Assembly (NCBI RefSeq): GCF_009760925.1
Contig: NZ_VRLV01000008.1
Span: forward strand, 62,001 to 126,000
From: Nonomuraea typhae
Lineage (GTDB): Bacteria; Actinomycetota; Actinomycetes; Streptosporangiales; Streptosporangiaceae
Direction of reading: 5' to 3'
DNA: 64,000 nucleotides
Shown here: piece after piece, positions 49,501 through 56,851 of the stretch
Numbering within the stretch: position 1 is the stretch's first letter
Layout of the letters: each line of letters starts with the position of its first letter
Position numbers and translations under genes: made by a program
The notes under the pieces: generated by a model
What the model saw: only the letters and a program-made list of their open reading frames with translations
What the model was told of the DNA's origin: nothing
The model's database searches: none

Positions 49501-49782
49501 CTCGCCCACTTCGTCCCGGGAGGTGGCGCGGACGCGGAGCGTGTAGTGGCCCTTGGCGACCGTCTGGGCGGCCGAGGCCATCTCGCGCAGCGGCTTGGTC
49601 ATGCCTCTGGCCAGCCACTGCACCATGATCAGCGCGAGGACGGCGGCGACGGCGATGCGCACCTCGCGGGAGAACCCGGAGTTGATGCCGACCTCGTTGA
49701 CCACGAAGGCCACGCCCACGGCCAGCACGATCACCAGGCCCAGCTTGACCTTGATGCGGCCCAGGAAGTCGAGCGGCCTCAT
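46594..49782 (-). CDS. Sensor histidine kinase fused to DUF4153/DUF4173-type membrane protein
   Basis: One open frame of 1,062 residues. The kinase part (1-330) has two membrane segments, a HAMP linker, HisKA (IANVSHELRTPITGLRAVLE, phospho-His at about 122) and HATPase (NLLDNAVRHSPPGALV, VVADQGPGIPAEARARVFER, GSGLGLAIVKEIVELHGGSI). Past residue 331 come a Pro/Ala/Thr-rich linker with a five- to six-copy repeat and about twelve membrane helices ending in TYAEYAREGFFQLVLVSMIV, the DUF4153/DUF4173 motif. No stop separates them. However, ATG 48792 is preceded by GGGGAGG at good spacing, so the membrane protein may also be made alone. The start overlaps the response-regulator stop (ATGA). Confidence 0.85.
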   Translation of the reverse strand: MRPLDFLGRIKVKLGLVIVLAVGVAFVVNEVGINSGFSREVRIAVAAVLALIMVQWLARGMTKPLREMASAAQTVAKGHYTLRVRATSRDEVGELARAFNAMAADLAEVDRQRRELIANVSHELRTPITGLRAVLENVVDGVSTPDPVTMSTALAQTERLGRLVTQLLDLSRLDSGARLIEPEAIELAPLFEQAVREAGLAREDVRLDPRVHPGLVVRADPDLLAQVLANLLDNAVRHSPPGALVTIAGEGQGSGVRIVVADQGPGIPAEARARVFERFSRLDSGRAADAGGSGLGLAIVKEIVELHGGSIHIGDGTGCRMVVDLPGRTTMAETPVETGQETYLEEPAPRPEPARVAEPVATLQTGAAGPEVAGVVAAGSEAAGVVAAGARTDGSGVAGAVPAGAAPAGSVPAVASDAVPGSAVPASAPALVPVTASATVPEATTPGTAATGTAATGTAATGTAATGTAATGTAASGLPVAGRTQPRPPANQLTRLLWGVFLGLLAGFLVGLFGAVVMGVAFGGVAALVTLVLATASGGAVGAVIAADTAGRQPYKNVPARPPGPGNQPPNQPPYQPPPLLPRPELPETPRWLLPAAAGAGVFAAVALPDARPGLGLVLVALVVGAAALPAVLRRATPWTLAFGVAGYWLMSSAVTRDADWLVFVLVTAGAGLIALAVSGAGTGWLGVIRGGISVLLALGPVPWLLAGPLKGLASRRRVMPTLVGVGIAGVLVAVFGLLFASADRVFAGYLEQLTATPDWMESIPARLVLFVVFGALLSALVLVALRPVRDPVGPGAKFKVATSVWLVPLTALNLLFGAFVAVQIRFLFGGAATVRNTAGLTYAEYAREGFFQLVLVSMIVLGIVAVAGGVLRTGRRERWVLAGQLGVLCALTLVILASALHRMDLYTEVYGLSRLRITVQATVWWLGAVFALVLLAGALRLAGRGPGWLPRTVVLVTALGMGAFAVVNPDLRVAETQVAVRGVAEMDSEYMGDLGAEAVPALDRLPEPQRSCVLRDVVKGNGLDAPDPWNGWNLARSQAREVLARHPISTSASCAQVSRGD
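48358..48447 (-). repeat. 15-bp tandem repeat in the kinase-DUF4153 linker
   Basis: Six consecutive 15-base units (GGCTGCCGTGCCGGT on the plus strand; the last differs by one base) encode a five-residue Ala-Thr-Gly-Thr-Ala repeat on the minus strand. In frame, so copy-number change would alter linker length only. Such perfect copies are recent. Confidence 0.9.
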
Positions 49783-50453
49783 CGGCGCACCAGGGCGTAG
49801 CCGACGCCGTGCACGGTCCGCACGACGTCCGGGCCGAGCTTGCGGCGCAGCGCCCGTACGTGGCTGTCCACGGTCCGGGTGGCGGCCGCCTCCGAGAAGC
49901 CCCACACGTCCGACAGCAGCCGGTCGCGCTCGAACACCTGCCCGGGCCGCTCGGCCAGCCGCCGCAGCAGGTCGAACTCGGTCCTGGTGAGCTGCGCCTC
50001 CTGGCCGCCGACGAAGACGCGGCGGGCGGCGGTGTCGATCTCCACCTCGCCGACGCGGATCACGGTGTCCTCGGCCGCGAGCTGGCCGGCCCGTTCCACG
50101 CGGCGCAGCAGCGCGTGGATCCTGGCCACGAGCTCGCGCATGCTGAACGGCTTGGTGATGTAGTCGTCCGCCCCGACGCCCAGCCCCACGAGCACGTCGG
50201 TCTCCTCGGCGAGCGCGGTCAGCATGAGCACCGGTACGGGGCGCGCCGCCTGCATCCGGCGGCACACCTCCAGGCCGTCCAGGCCGGGCAGCAGGCGGTC
50301 GAGGATCACCAGGTCGGGTTCGGCTCTGCCGTACGACGCCAGTGCGGTCTCGCCGTCCCCTGCCACCTGGACGTCGAATCCCTCCGCGGCCAGCCGGTCG
50401 CGTACCGCCCGGGCGATCGTCTCGTCGTCTTCGACTACCAGAACCCTTTTCAC
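49779..50453 (-). CDS. OmpR/PhoB-family response regulator
   Basis: 224 residues from GTG 50453. Receiver domain: KRVLVVEDDETIARAVRDRL, phospho-acceptor aspartate in PDLVILDRLLPGLDGLEVCR, switch Thr in VLMLTALAE and conserved Lys in DYITKPFSMRELVARIHALL. The winged helix has LTRTEFDLLRRLAERPGQVF and TRTVDSHVRALRRKLG. It is paired with the fused kinase encoded next (ATGA overlap), forming a two-component system. The frame continues upstream to 50555, but those codons are not conserved-looking. Confidence 0.92.
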   Translation of the reverse strand: MKRVLVVEDDETIARAVRDRLAAEGFDVQVAGDGETALASYGRAEPDLVILDRLLPGLDGLEVCRRMQAARPVPVLMLTALAEETDVLVGLGVGADDYITKPFSMRELVARIHALLRRVERAGQLAAEDTVIRVGEVEIDTAARRVFVGGQEAQLTRTEFDLLRRLAERPGQVFERDRLLSDVWGFSEAAATRTVDSHVRALRRKLGPDVVRTVHGVGYALVRR

Positions 50454-50526
50454 GCCTCGAAGCCTAGAAGGGGACTGTGCAGACGACACCCCGCAATTTG
50501 TGGACATCCCGTGCAGACTGGTGCGC

Positions 50527-51363
50527 GTGAACGTCGCCGCATATCTCGCCCGCATCGGCCGCCCCGATCTCCTGGACGTCCCGCCCAGCGCTGACCACCT
50601 CCGCGAGCTGCACGCCGCCCACGTCGAACGCGTCGCCTACGAAGCGCTGGAGATCTGGCTGGGCCGCCCCACCAGCGTGGATCCGGAAGAGTCCGCCGCC
50701 CGCATCATCGGCGGCAGGGGCGGCTACTGCTACCACCTCAACGGCGCCTTCTCCGCCCTGGCCATCGCCCTCGGCTACGACGTGACCCGCCACGTGGGCG
50801 GCGTCCAGAACCGCGGCAGCGCTCCCGGCATCACCGCCAACCACCTGGTCCTGACCGTGCGGCTGCCCGACGGCGACTGGCTGGTGGACCTGGGGCTCGG
50901 CGACGCCCTGCACGAGCCGCTCCCCTTGGTCGAGGGCACCTACCGCCAGGGCCCCTTCGAGTACGGCCTGCGTCCCTCGGAGGTGGCGCCCGGAGGCTGG
51001 CGTCTGGACCACGACCCGCGCGGCTCGTTCGCGGGCATGGACTTCGGCCCGGCCCCGGCAGAGATGTCCGCCTTCACCGAGAAGCATCATGAGCTGTCCA
51101 CGTCCCCCGATTCCGGATTTGTCAGGACAGCCACCATTCAGCGGCGTGACGCGGCGGGCGTGGACACGTTGCGCGGGCTGGTGCTGTCCAGGATCGGCGA
51201 ACACGAGAGCCGGATGACCGTCACCGGGCAGGACGACTACTTCGCCGTGCTGGCCGACGTCTTCGGGCTTCCCATGACGGACGTCAGCCCCCGAGAGCGG
51301 GAGAAGTTGTGGCGCAAGCTGTCCGAAGCCCACGAGCGCTGGCTGACGGGCACAACCGGCTAG
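50527..51363 (+). CDS. Arylamine N-acetyltransferase
   Basis: 278 residues. The catalytic triad of the NAT family is visible: Cys in GGRGGYCYHLNGAFSALAIA, His in GITANHLVLTVRLP and Asp in WLVDLGLGDALHEPLPL. Transfers acetyl from acetyl-CoA to arylamines or hydrazines in the cytoplasm, and related enzymes close rings in ansamycin and other natural products. GTG 50527 chosen because NVAAYLARIG is the usual N-terminal region; GTG 50521 is possible. Divergent from the response regulator with 73 bases between. Confidence 0.92.
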   Translation: MNVAAYLARIGRPDLLDVPPSADHLRELHAAHVERVAYEALEIWLGRPTSVDPEESAARIIGGRGGYCYHLNGAFSALAIALGYDVTRHVGGVQNRGSAPGITANHLVLTVRLPDGDWLVDLGLGDALHEPLPLVEGTYRQGPFEYGLRPSEVAPGGWRLDHDPRGSFAGMDFGPAPAEMSAFTEKHHELSTSPDSGFVRTATIQRRDAAGVDTLRGLVLSRIGEHESRMTVTGQDDYFAVLADVFGLPMTDVSPREREKLWRKLSEAHERWLTGTTG

Positions 51364-51495
51364 CACCCCGTCGGAAGGTTGGCCCCCCAACCCGCCTCAC
51401 CAGCCACGATCCCGGGTAGGCACGTGGATGTCCCACCCCGCGCATGGCTATGCCCGGAGATATCCCGCTATCGTGCATTTCGACATGGAGAAGGC

Positions 51496-54009
51496 ATGAA
51501 GCTAGCCGGGCGCTACCGGCTGCTGAACCCCTTGGGCGAGGGCCGCGTACGGCTGGCCTTCGACGAGGTGGCGCACCGCGACGTCGCCGTCAGGGACATC
51601 CGCACGCTCCCGGCCGACGAAGCCCGGCGCGCCCTGGGGCTCCGCCACCCCTCCATCGTCCCCCTCCTCGACCTGGTGGAAGAGGACGACGGCCCATGGC
51701 TGGTGACGGAGTTCGTCTCCGGCTCCTCCCTGGAGCGCACCGTCGCCACCCAGCGGCCCCTCCCCGAACTCCAGGCGGCCCGCGCCGGACTCTGCCTCGT
51801 CGAAGCGCTGGCCGCCGCCCACAACACCGGAATCGTCCACGGCAACCTCAATCCCGGCAAGGTCCTCCTCACGGCCACCGGCCGCGCCGTCCTGACCGGC
51901 TTCGGCCTCCCCCACTCCGGCCTCCTCCCACCGGCCGACCTGTGGTCACTGGCCGCCACCCTCCACTTCGCCGTCGAAGGCCGCCCGCCGGGCCCCAACC
52001 CCGCCGAGGGCCCGGAACCTCTGCGCGCCCTGATCCGCGCCATGCTCGACCCCACCGGCCCACCATCCCTGGACACCATCACCACCACCCTGACCCGCCT
52101 CGCCCTCAACCACCCCATCACCACCACCCACCCTTTGCCCGGAACCCCCCGGAACCCGGCATCTCCGCCTCCGGGCGCCTCTGCGCCCGGAAAGCCCGTG
52201 CCGGAGGCGGGGGGCGGACCCGGGGACATGGGCGCCGCGAGCTCGCCGGGTGCCGCGGGAGCGCCCAATGCCGCGGACGTACCCGGTGCCGCGGGCACAC
52301 CCGGCGTCGCGGGCACACCCGGTACGGACGTACCTGGTTCCGCGGACGTACCTGGCGCCTGGGACGCACCCACTGCCGCAGGCGAGGAGACACGACCCGG
52401 TGTCCCCGGCGGAAGGCTGCCAGGCGTGGGCACGGGCGGCTGGGTGCCGCCCGGGGCCGCGAGTGGGTGGGTTGCGCCGGGAGCCGCCGGCGACGGAGTT
52501 GTGCCCGGGGTGATCGGCGCCGAGCCCGCGGCCATGGGCGCCGACCCCGGCTTCGACGTGGGCCCAGGTGAGCCCGGCCTCGACATGGGCCCGGGTGAAC
52601 CTGCGACCGGCCTGGGCATGGGCGAAGGGGTCGCCGGAGCGGTCATCGGTGAACCGGTGGCCCCGGCCGCGCCTCCAGATCTGGCGACCTCAGGAGACCA
52701 GCCACACATGTGGACGCCCGAGGCACCGCCGGAAGGCGCCCCGGGCACGCCCGGGCCACTGGCCTCGGACACATACGGGCAACCGGAGGACACCTCGGGT
52801 GCGCCCGGCCCCGCTCCTGCCAAGTCCCGTGGGCTCCTGGGTTCGGCCGGTGCCGGGCTGCGCAAGATGTTCGGCCGGCACCGTGAAACGCCCACCCCCT
52901 CACCCGGTGCCGACACTCCCCCGGCCCAGCCCTTCCCAGCTCCCCCCGGCCAGCCCTTCCCAGCCCCACCTGGCCAGCCCTTCCCGGCTCCCCCTGGCCA
53001 GCCCTTCCCAGCTCCACCGGCCAGCGAAGCGTTCCCGGGGTACCCGGCCGCACCCCACCCCGGCGGCCCGGCAGCGCCCTTCGCAGGCCACCCGGCCATG
53101 CCCGCTCCCGCCGATCCGGCCACGGCCGTGCCCTTCCCGAGCAACCCGGCCATGGCCTTCCCGAGCACCCCGGCCACACCCCTGCCCGGAAACCCGGCCA
53201 CGCCCCCGCCTGGCCACCAGGCCACGCCTCACCCCGCCGAGCCGGCCGTACCCCCGCCCATGAGCCCGCGTCCGCACGACCACACGCCACCCGGCGGCTC
53301 AGCCGTACCCTTCCCCACGCCCGGCGAGCCGGCCGTGGACCAGACGCCCCCCAGCGGCTCCGCCATCCCCTACCCCACGGACCCGACCCCGCCCGGCGGC
53401 ACCGCCGTACCCCCGGCCCCGGCGCCCCCCATGCCAGACGACGGCTACCCGACGCCCCCCGCCGGCCCCACGCCGTACCCGGGTCCGCCTGCAGCCACCC
53501 CCTACCCTCCGCCCCAGGGCAGGCGCGGACGCAGGCATGCCACGCCTCCTCCCGTCCAGGTCGCGGAGCCCGGTCCGGTGGATCGGCCGCTGGAGCACGT
53601 CATCGGCAACAACGGCCCCCTGGCGCCGGTCCAGGTGGCGGCGATCGGCCTGGCCGTACTCGACCAGCTCGTCGCCCTGCATGCCAGGGGCGAGCACCAC
53701 GGCGACATCCGCCCGGGCAACATCCTGCTCTCCCCGTCCGGCCAGGCGATCCTGGTCCCCCCGCTGATGCCGAACGGGATCTCGGCCTACACCGCTCCCG
53801 AAGGCGCCACGGGCCCGGCGGCTGACCTGTGGTCTCTGGGGGCGACGTTGTTCGCGGCGGTCGAGGGGTTGCCTCCGGCGCCGGGTGCGCCGTTGACGCG
53901 GGCGGGCGCGCTGGCTCCGGTGTTGTATGCGTTGTTGTCCGGTGATCCGGCGGCGCGGCCGGCTCCAGGTCCGTTGCGGCAGGAGTTCCTGGCCATCTCG
54001 CAGGGCTGA
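51496..54009 (+). CDS. Double pseudokinase protein with Pro-rich linker
   Basis: 837 residues, no membrane segment. The first kinase-like domain (1-220) starts GRYRLLNPLGEGRVRLAF. It has arginine for the beta-3 lysine (VAVRDIRTL), HGNLNPGKVLL for the HRD loop and TGFGL for DFG, so all catalytic residues are lost. About 225-690 is a low-complexity Pro/Gly/Ala linker, including a four-copy 8-residue repeat. The second domain (about 700-837) is a C-lobe only: HGDIRPGNILLSPSGQAILV keeps Asp and Asn, but no N-lobe or DFG is present. Both lobes keep the A-D-L-W-S-L helix. Likely a scaffold or FHA/PknB-type partner. ATG 51496 has GGAGAAGG upstream. Confidence 0.85.
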   Translation: MKLAGRYRLLNPLGEGRVRLAFDEVAHRDVAVRDIRTLPADEARRALGLRHPSIVPLLDLVEEDDGPWLVTEFVSGSSLERTVATQRPLPELQAARAGLCLVEALAAAHNTGIVHGNLNPGKVLLTATGRAVLTGFGLPHSGLLPPADLWSLAATLHFAVEGRPPGPNPAEGPEPLRALIRAMLDPTGPPSLDTITTTLTRLALNHPITTTHPLPGTPRNPASPPPGASAPGKPVPEAGGGPGDMGAASSPGAAGAPNAADVPGAAGTPGVAGTPGTDVPGSADVPGAWDAPTAAGEETRPGVPGGRLPGVGTGGWVPPGAASGWVAPGAAGDGVVPGVIGAEPAAMGADPGFDVGPGEPGLDMGPGEPATGLGMGEGVAGAVIGEPVAPAAPPDLATSGDQPHMWTPEAPPEGAPGTPGPLASDTYGQPEDTSGAPGPAPAKSRGLLGSAGAGLRKMFGRHRETPTPSPGADTPPAQPFPAPPGQPFPAPPGQPFPAPPGQPFPAPPASEAFPGYPAAPHPGGPAAPFAGHPAMPAPADPATAVPFPSNPAMAFPSTPATPLPGNPATPPPGHQATPHPAEPAVPPPMSPRPHDHTPPGGSAVPFPTPGEPAVDQTPPSGSAIPYPTDPTPPGGTAVPPAPAPPMPDDGYPTPPAGPTPYPGPPAATPYPPPQGRRGRRHATPPPVQVAEPGPVDRPLEHVIGNNGPLAPVQVAAIGLAVLDQLVALHARGEHHGDIRPGNILLSPSGQAILVPPLMPNGISAYTAPEGATGPAADLWSLGATLFAAVEGLPPAPGAPLTRAGALAPVLYALLSGDPAARPAPGPLRQEFLAISQG
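52924..53019 (+). repeat. 24-bp tandem repeat in the pseudokinase linker
   Basis: Four tandem 24-base units (52924, 52948, 52972, 52996) encode Gln-Pro-Phe-Pro-Ala-Pro-Pro-Gly. Frame-preserving, Pro/Phe motif possibly binding SH3-like or EVH-type domains; more likely an elongated spacer. Confidence 0.9.
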
Positions 54010-54122
54010 CCGGCACACGACATATCGTGAAAGGAACCGTGGGGCTATCCCCAGACGTTCAGTGAGAGACGCACAATATGGGAGAGGCGGGGCGCGCGCT
54101 CCGCGTTCGGAGGAAGTTGAGG

Positions 54123-54317
54123 ATGTCGCCAGTCAAGAAGTACGCCATCGGCGCGGGTGCCGCCGTCCTACTCTCGTTGATCTTCTTCGGCGCCGGATGG
54201 ATCACGTTGCTGGTCATCCTCGGCGTCGTCGGCGCCCCGGTGGCCGCTTGGTTCATGCTTGACGAGTCGCAGCGCCAGCGCCTCAAGCGGGTCCGCAGGC
54301 GCGGCATCGGCCACTAG
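54123..54317 (+). CDS. Small two-helix membrane protein
   Basis: 64 residues: a short basic N terminus (MSPVKKYAIG), a hydrophobic region of about 40 residues (GAAVLLSLIFFGAGWITLLV, ILGVVGAPVAAWFML) that can form two helices, and a basic tail (QRQRLKRVRRRGIGH). No recognised family. ATG 54123 is preferred because GGAGG lies eight bases upstream; the frame is open back to an ATG at 54078. It lies 113 bases after the double pseudokinase, a gap with two short inverted repeats (CACGA/TCGTG and TGGGG/CCCCA). Confidence 0.65.
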   Translation: MSPVKKYAIGAGAAVLLSLIFFGAGWITLLVILGVVGAPVAAWFMLDESQRQRLKRVRRRGIGH

Positions 54318-54340
54318 GGGCAGCCGGGCGGGGGCCGCGG

Positions 54341-54649
54341 TCAGGCCCTCGCCAGCTCCGCGTGCACGCGCTGGGTCACCCGGCGCTCGACGTAGAAGGA
54401 CAGGAACGGCACCGTGCCGCCGAGCATGATGCCGAGCATGTACGGCCAGCTCCAGCGTGCCTTCATGCCGAGGTTCATGACGGCCAGCAGGTAGACCATG
54501 TAGAGGAATCCGTGCACCTGGGCGATCACGAGGCCGGGCCACCAGGTGACCTTGATCACGTAGTTGAGCACCATGCCGACGCAGAGCACGAGCAGCATGA
54601 CGCCCACCATGTAGGCGAGCACCCGGAAGGGCTTGAGGGCGGACTCCAC
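54341..54649 (-). CDS. DUF3817 family membrane protein
   Basis: 102 residues with three hydrophobic segments: FRVLAYMVGVMLLVLCVGMV, VHGFLYMVYLLAVMNLGMKA and SWPYMLGIMLGGTVPFLSFY, followed by a basic tail VERRVTQRV. The H-G-F-L-Y motif is diagnostic for DUF3817 (also called integral membrane protein YdzA-like). Function unknown, common near cytochrome oxidase assembly and housekeeping genes in actinomycetes. Starts eight bases after the SURF1 stop on the same strand, so co-transcribed with it. Confidence 0.88.
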   Translation of the reverse strand: MESALKPFRVLAYMVGVMLLVLCVGMVLNYVIKVTWWPGLVIAQVHGFLYMVYLLAVMNLGMKARWSWPYMLGIMLGGTVPFLSFYVERRVTQRVHAELARA

Positions 54650-54657
54650 GTGTCTTC

Positions 54658-55440
54658 CTAACTTTCCAGAACCATCTCAGGGGATTGCCGGGCACGTTCC
54701 CGGCCACCGCGTACGGCGTCGCGCACGAAGTGGAACCACATGAACACGGCGAACCCCGCGAAGATCCACCAGTTGGCGGCGTAGGCCAGGTTGCGCCAGG
54801 TGAAGGTGCCGCCGACGACGGGCGGGGAGACCTTCACCTGCGTGAGGGCCCCGGACGGCGGCTGGGCGACGACGAAGCCGTTGCGGATCCGCTCACCCTT
54901 CCAGAGGTTGATCAGTTCGCCGGTGGACACGGTCTGCACCTGCCCGGCGGGCAGTCCTTCGGCCCGCCGCTGCACGCTGTCGGTGCCCTGCGGGGGGCGC
55001 AGCCGTCCGGACACCTGCACCTTTCCGGTGGGTACGGCGGCGGCCGCGGCGTCGGCCGTGGCCACCCAGCCCCTGACGACGGGCATGAGGGTGCCGTCGG
55101 TGAGCCGGAGCGGGGTCAGCACCCAGTAGCCCTGGTCGCGGGCGACGTTGCCGCCGGGCGTGTCCACGCTGGGTTTGCGGTCGGCGACGAGGAGCTGCCG
55201 GTCGGCCGCGTATTCGCCTTCGGCGGTGACCTTCCTGCCGACGGCGGCGTTCTCGAATCCGGCGCCGACCTTGGCCAGGGTGGCGACGGACACGGGGGCC
55301 GGGTCGGTGGCGGCGTGCGGTTTGCCGGAGTCCTGGAAGATGCCGAGTTGCCAGCGGCCGAGGAGGATGAAGGCGACGAGGACCCCGATCGTCAGCAGGT
55401 GCAGCCCGATGAGGCGCGGGGAGAGCAGGGTCCGGAGCAT
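54658..55440 (-). CDS. SURF1 family cytochrome oxidase assembly protein
   Basis: 260 residues. N-terminal helix PRLIGLHLLTIGVLVAFILL and G-R-W-Q in LLGRWQLGIF, soluble extracytoplasmic middle (EYAADRQLLVADRKPSVDTP, YWVLTPLRLTDGTLMPVVRG, WVA), and a C-terminal helix WRNLAYAANWWIFAGFAVFM. This is the full SURF1 layout. It helps assemble aa3-type cytochrome c oxidase. Next to DUF3817 in an apparent operon. The cytochrome b and NDH-2 cluster three genes away is also respiratory. Confidence 0.92.
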   Translation of the reverse strand: MLRTLLSPRLIGLHLLTIGVLVAFILLGRWQLGIFQDSGKPHAATDPAPVSVATLAKVGAGFENAAVGRKVTAEGEYAADRQLLVADRKPSVDTPGGNVARDQGYWVLTPLRLTDGTLMPVVRGWVATADAAAAAVPTGKVQVSGRLRPPQGTDSVQRRAEGLPAGQVQTVSTGELINLWKGERIRNGFVVAQPPSGALTQVKVSPPVVGGTFTWRNLAYAANWWIFAGFAVFMWFHFVRDAVRGGRERARQSPEMVLES

Positions 55441-55546
55441 GCTTCCAAGCTATCCGCCCGGCGGGGTGGTCCTCGCATCAGGGGCAGCCCTACCAGTCCT
55501 GGCAAAAGGTGCAAACAGCCCACTCGTTGCGGCTAAAGTGCTGGGC

Positions 55547-55714
55547 ATGTCAGACCAGCACATCGATCCGGCCGGCAATACGCAGCAGTTCCGCGCGTTC
55601 GCCCAGCAGAACGAGCACGAGGCCAAGCCCAAGCGCTCGGCCGCCCTCCCGATCATCGCGGGCGTGGTCGTGCTCGCGATCATCGCCGTCGTAGCGTACC
55701 TCCTCCTGAGGTAG
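55547..55714 (+). CDS. Small tail-anchored membrane protein
   Basis: 55 residues: a polar N-terminal half (MSDQHIDPAGNTQQFRAFAQ, QNEHEAKPKR) and one C-terminal membrane helix (LPIIAGVVVLAIIAVVAYLL) ending two residues later, so a tail-anchored protein. No known family. ATG 55547 chosen as first in-frame Met before the polar segment. An intrinsic terminator follows 15 bases after the stop, supporting a one-gene transcript. It is divergent from SURF1. Confidence 0.7.
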   Translation: MSDQHIDPAGNTQQFRAFAQQNEHEAKPKRSAALPIIAGVVVLAIIAVVAYLLLR

Positions 55715-55728
55715 ACACCGTTCAGTCA

Positions 55729-55763
55729 AGCGCCGATGGCCCCGCCCCGCTCTCGGCGCTTTT
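55729..55763 (+). terminator. Intrinsic terminator
   Basis: AGCGCCGA and TCGGCGCT form an eight-pair stem around a 16-base loop, followed by TTT. Downstream of the small tail-anchored protein and just before the 3' end of the LysR gene; may work in both directions. Confidence 0.8.
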
Positions 55764-55774
55764 CGTATGTCCGC

Positions 55775-56689
55775 TCAATCCCGGCTCCGCCGTACCGACC
55801 ACGGCAGGCCCTGGCCGGCCTGGACCGCCACATCGGCGAACGCGCGCAGCAGCACGCCGTCCTCCGCGGTCCGCCACATCAGCCCGAACTCGTGGGGCGG
55901 CGCATCCGGAACCCGCACATACGCCACATCGGCCCGGACGTAGTACGTCAGGACCTCCTCCCCCACCAGGGCGACGGCCTCGCCGTTCGCGATCTGCACC
56001 AGGCCGTGCAGGAAGGTCGTGCTCTGCGGCACCCTGCGCAGGACCGCCCCGCCGGGCGTCAGCGGCGGCACGTGACGGTCGGTCAGATAGCCCGGGGTGT
56101 CGGCCGTGACCAGGAACGACTCGTCCGCCAGCTCGTCCAATGAGACCGTCTCCCGGCCGGCCAGCGGATGGCGGGCCGACAACGCCACGTAGGCCGGCTG
56201 CGACAGGATCACCGGACCGGCGACCAGGTCGTTCTCCCGCACGGGAAAGCGCCCCAGCAGCACCTCCACACCGCGCTCGCGCAACGGCCGGAACACCTCG
56301 TCCACCTGGATCTCCCGCAGGGACACGGTGCTGCCCGGATAGCGGTCGGTGAAGCTCTTCACCACCTGCGTCAGCGTCACCCCGGCGGCGACGCCCACAT
56401 ATCCCACGCGAATGCGCCCGGTGAAGGTGCCGGCCACCTCGATCGCGCAGTCGATGCCGTCCTTGATCTGGCGATAGGCGGGGGCCAGATCGTCGTACAG
56501 CTGCCGGCCGAGCGGAGTGAGCGCCACCCGCCGGCTGGTGCGGTCGAACAACGCGCCCCCGATCCGCCGCTCGAAGCGCTGGATCAGCTGGCTCACACGG
56601 GCCCGGGTGATGTGCATGAGGTTGGCGGCGCGGCCGAAGTGGAGTTCATCTGCGACGGTCAGGAACGCTTCCAGTTCCTTGATGTCCAT
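55775..56689 (-). CDS. LysR-family transcriptional regulator
   Basis: 304 residues. The N-terminal winged helix-turn-helix is LEAFLTVADELHFGRAANLM, HITRARVSQLIQRFERRIGG and ALFDRTSRRVALT. The periplasmic-binding-like effector domain begins RIRVGYVGVAAGVTLTQVVK and ends at EFGLMWRTAEDGVLLRAFAD. It is divergent from the NDH-2/cytochrome b cluster with 162 bases between, where two inverted repeats sit, so it probably controls that cluster and itself. The effector is unknown; a redox or quinone-linked ligand would suit the context. Confidence 0.92.
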   Translation of the reverse strand: MDIKELEAFLTVADELHFGRAANLMHITRARVSQLIQRFERRIGGALFDRTSRRVALTPLGRQLYDDLAPAYRQIKDGIDCAIEVAGTFTGRIRVGYVGVAAGVTLTQVVKSFTDRYPGSTVSLREIQVDEVFRPLRERGVEVLLGRFPVRENDLVAGPVILSQPAYVALSARHPLAGRETVSLDELADESFLVTADTPGYLTDRHVPPLTPGGAVLRRVPQSTTFLHGLVQIANGEAVALVGEEVLTYYVRADVAYVRVPDAPPHEFGLMWRTAEDGVLLRAFADVAVQAGQGLPWSVRRSRD

Positions 56690-56722
56690 CTCGCCTCCCA
56701 GAAGATCGGTGCAGGCGGCTTA

Positions 56723-56778
56723 CCGAACGTTGCTCAGTTCGGCGTTGTTCCCCCCGCGGGATTGCCCGATTCTGGGCA
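56723..56778. promoter_or_regulatory. Two inverted repeats between LysR and the NDH-2 cluster
   Basis: CCGAAC-N8-GTTCGG (56723-56742) and TGCCC-N6-GGGCA (56763-56778). The second resembles the T-N11-A LysR box in size; the first could be the auxiliary or autoregulatory site. Both lie upstream of each gene. Confidence 0.55.
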
Positions 56779-56851
56779 CTGCCCCGGCGTGCCGCAAACC
56801 GCCGCGAGGTCTCCCCTTTCGTGCACACCCCCTGCTTGGAGGCTGTTTTCT

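Noticed and set aside
51375..51390. GGTTGG-CCCC-CCAACC hairpin after the N-acetyltransferase stop as an intrinsic terminator
   Set aside because: Six-pair stem with no T-run; could be a weak terminator, but support is thin, so not listed as a feature.
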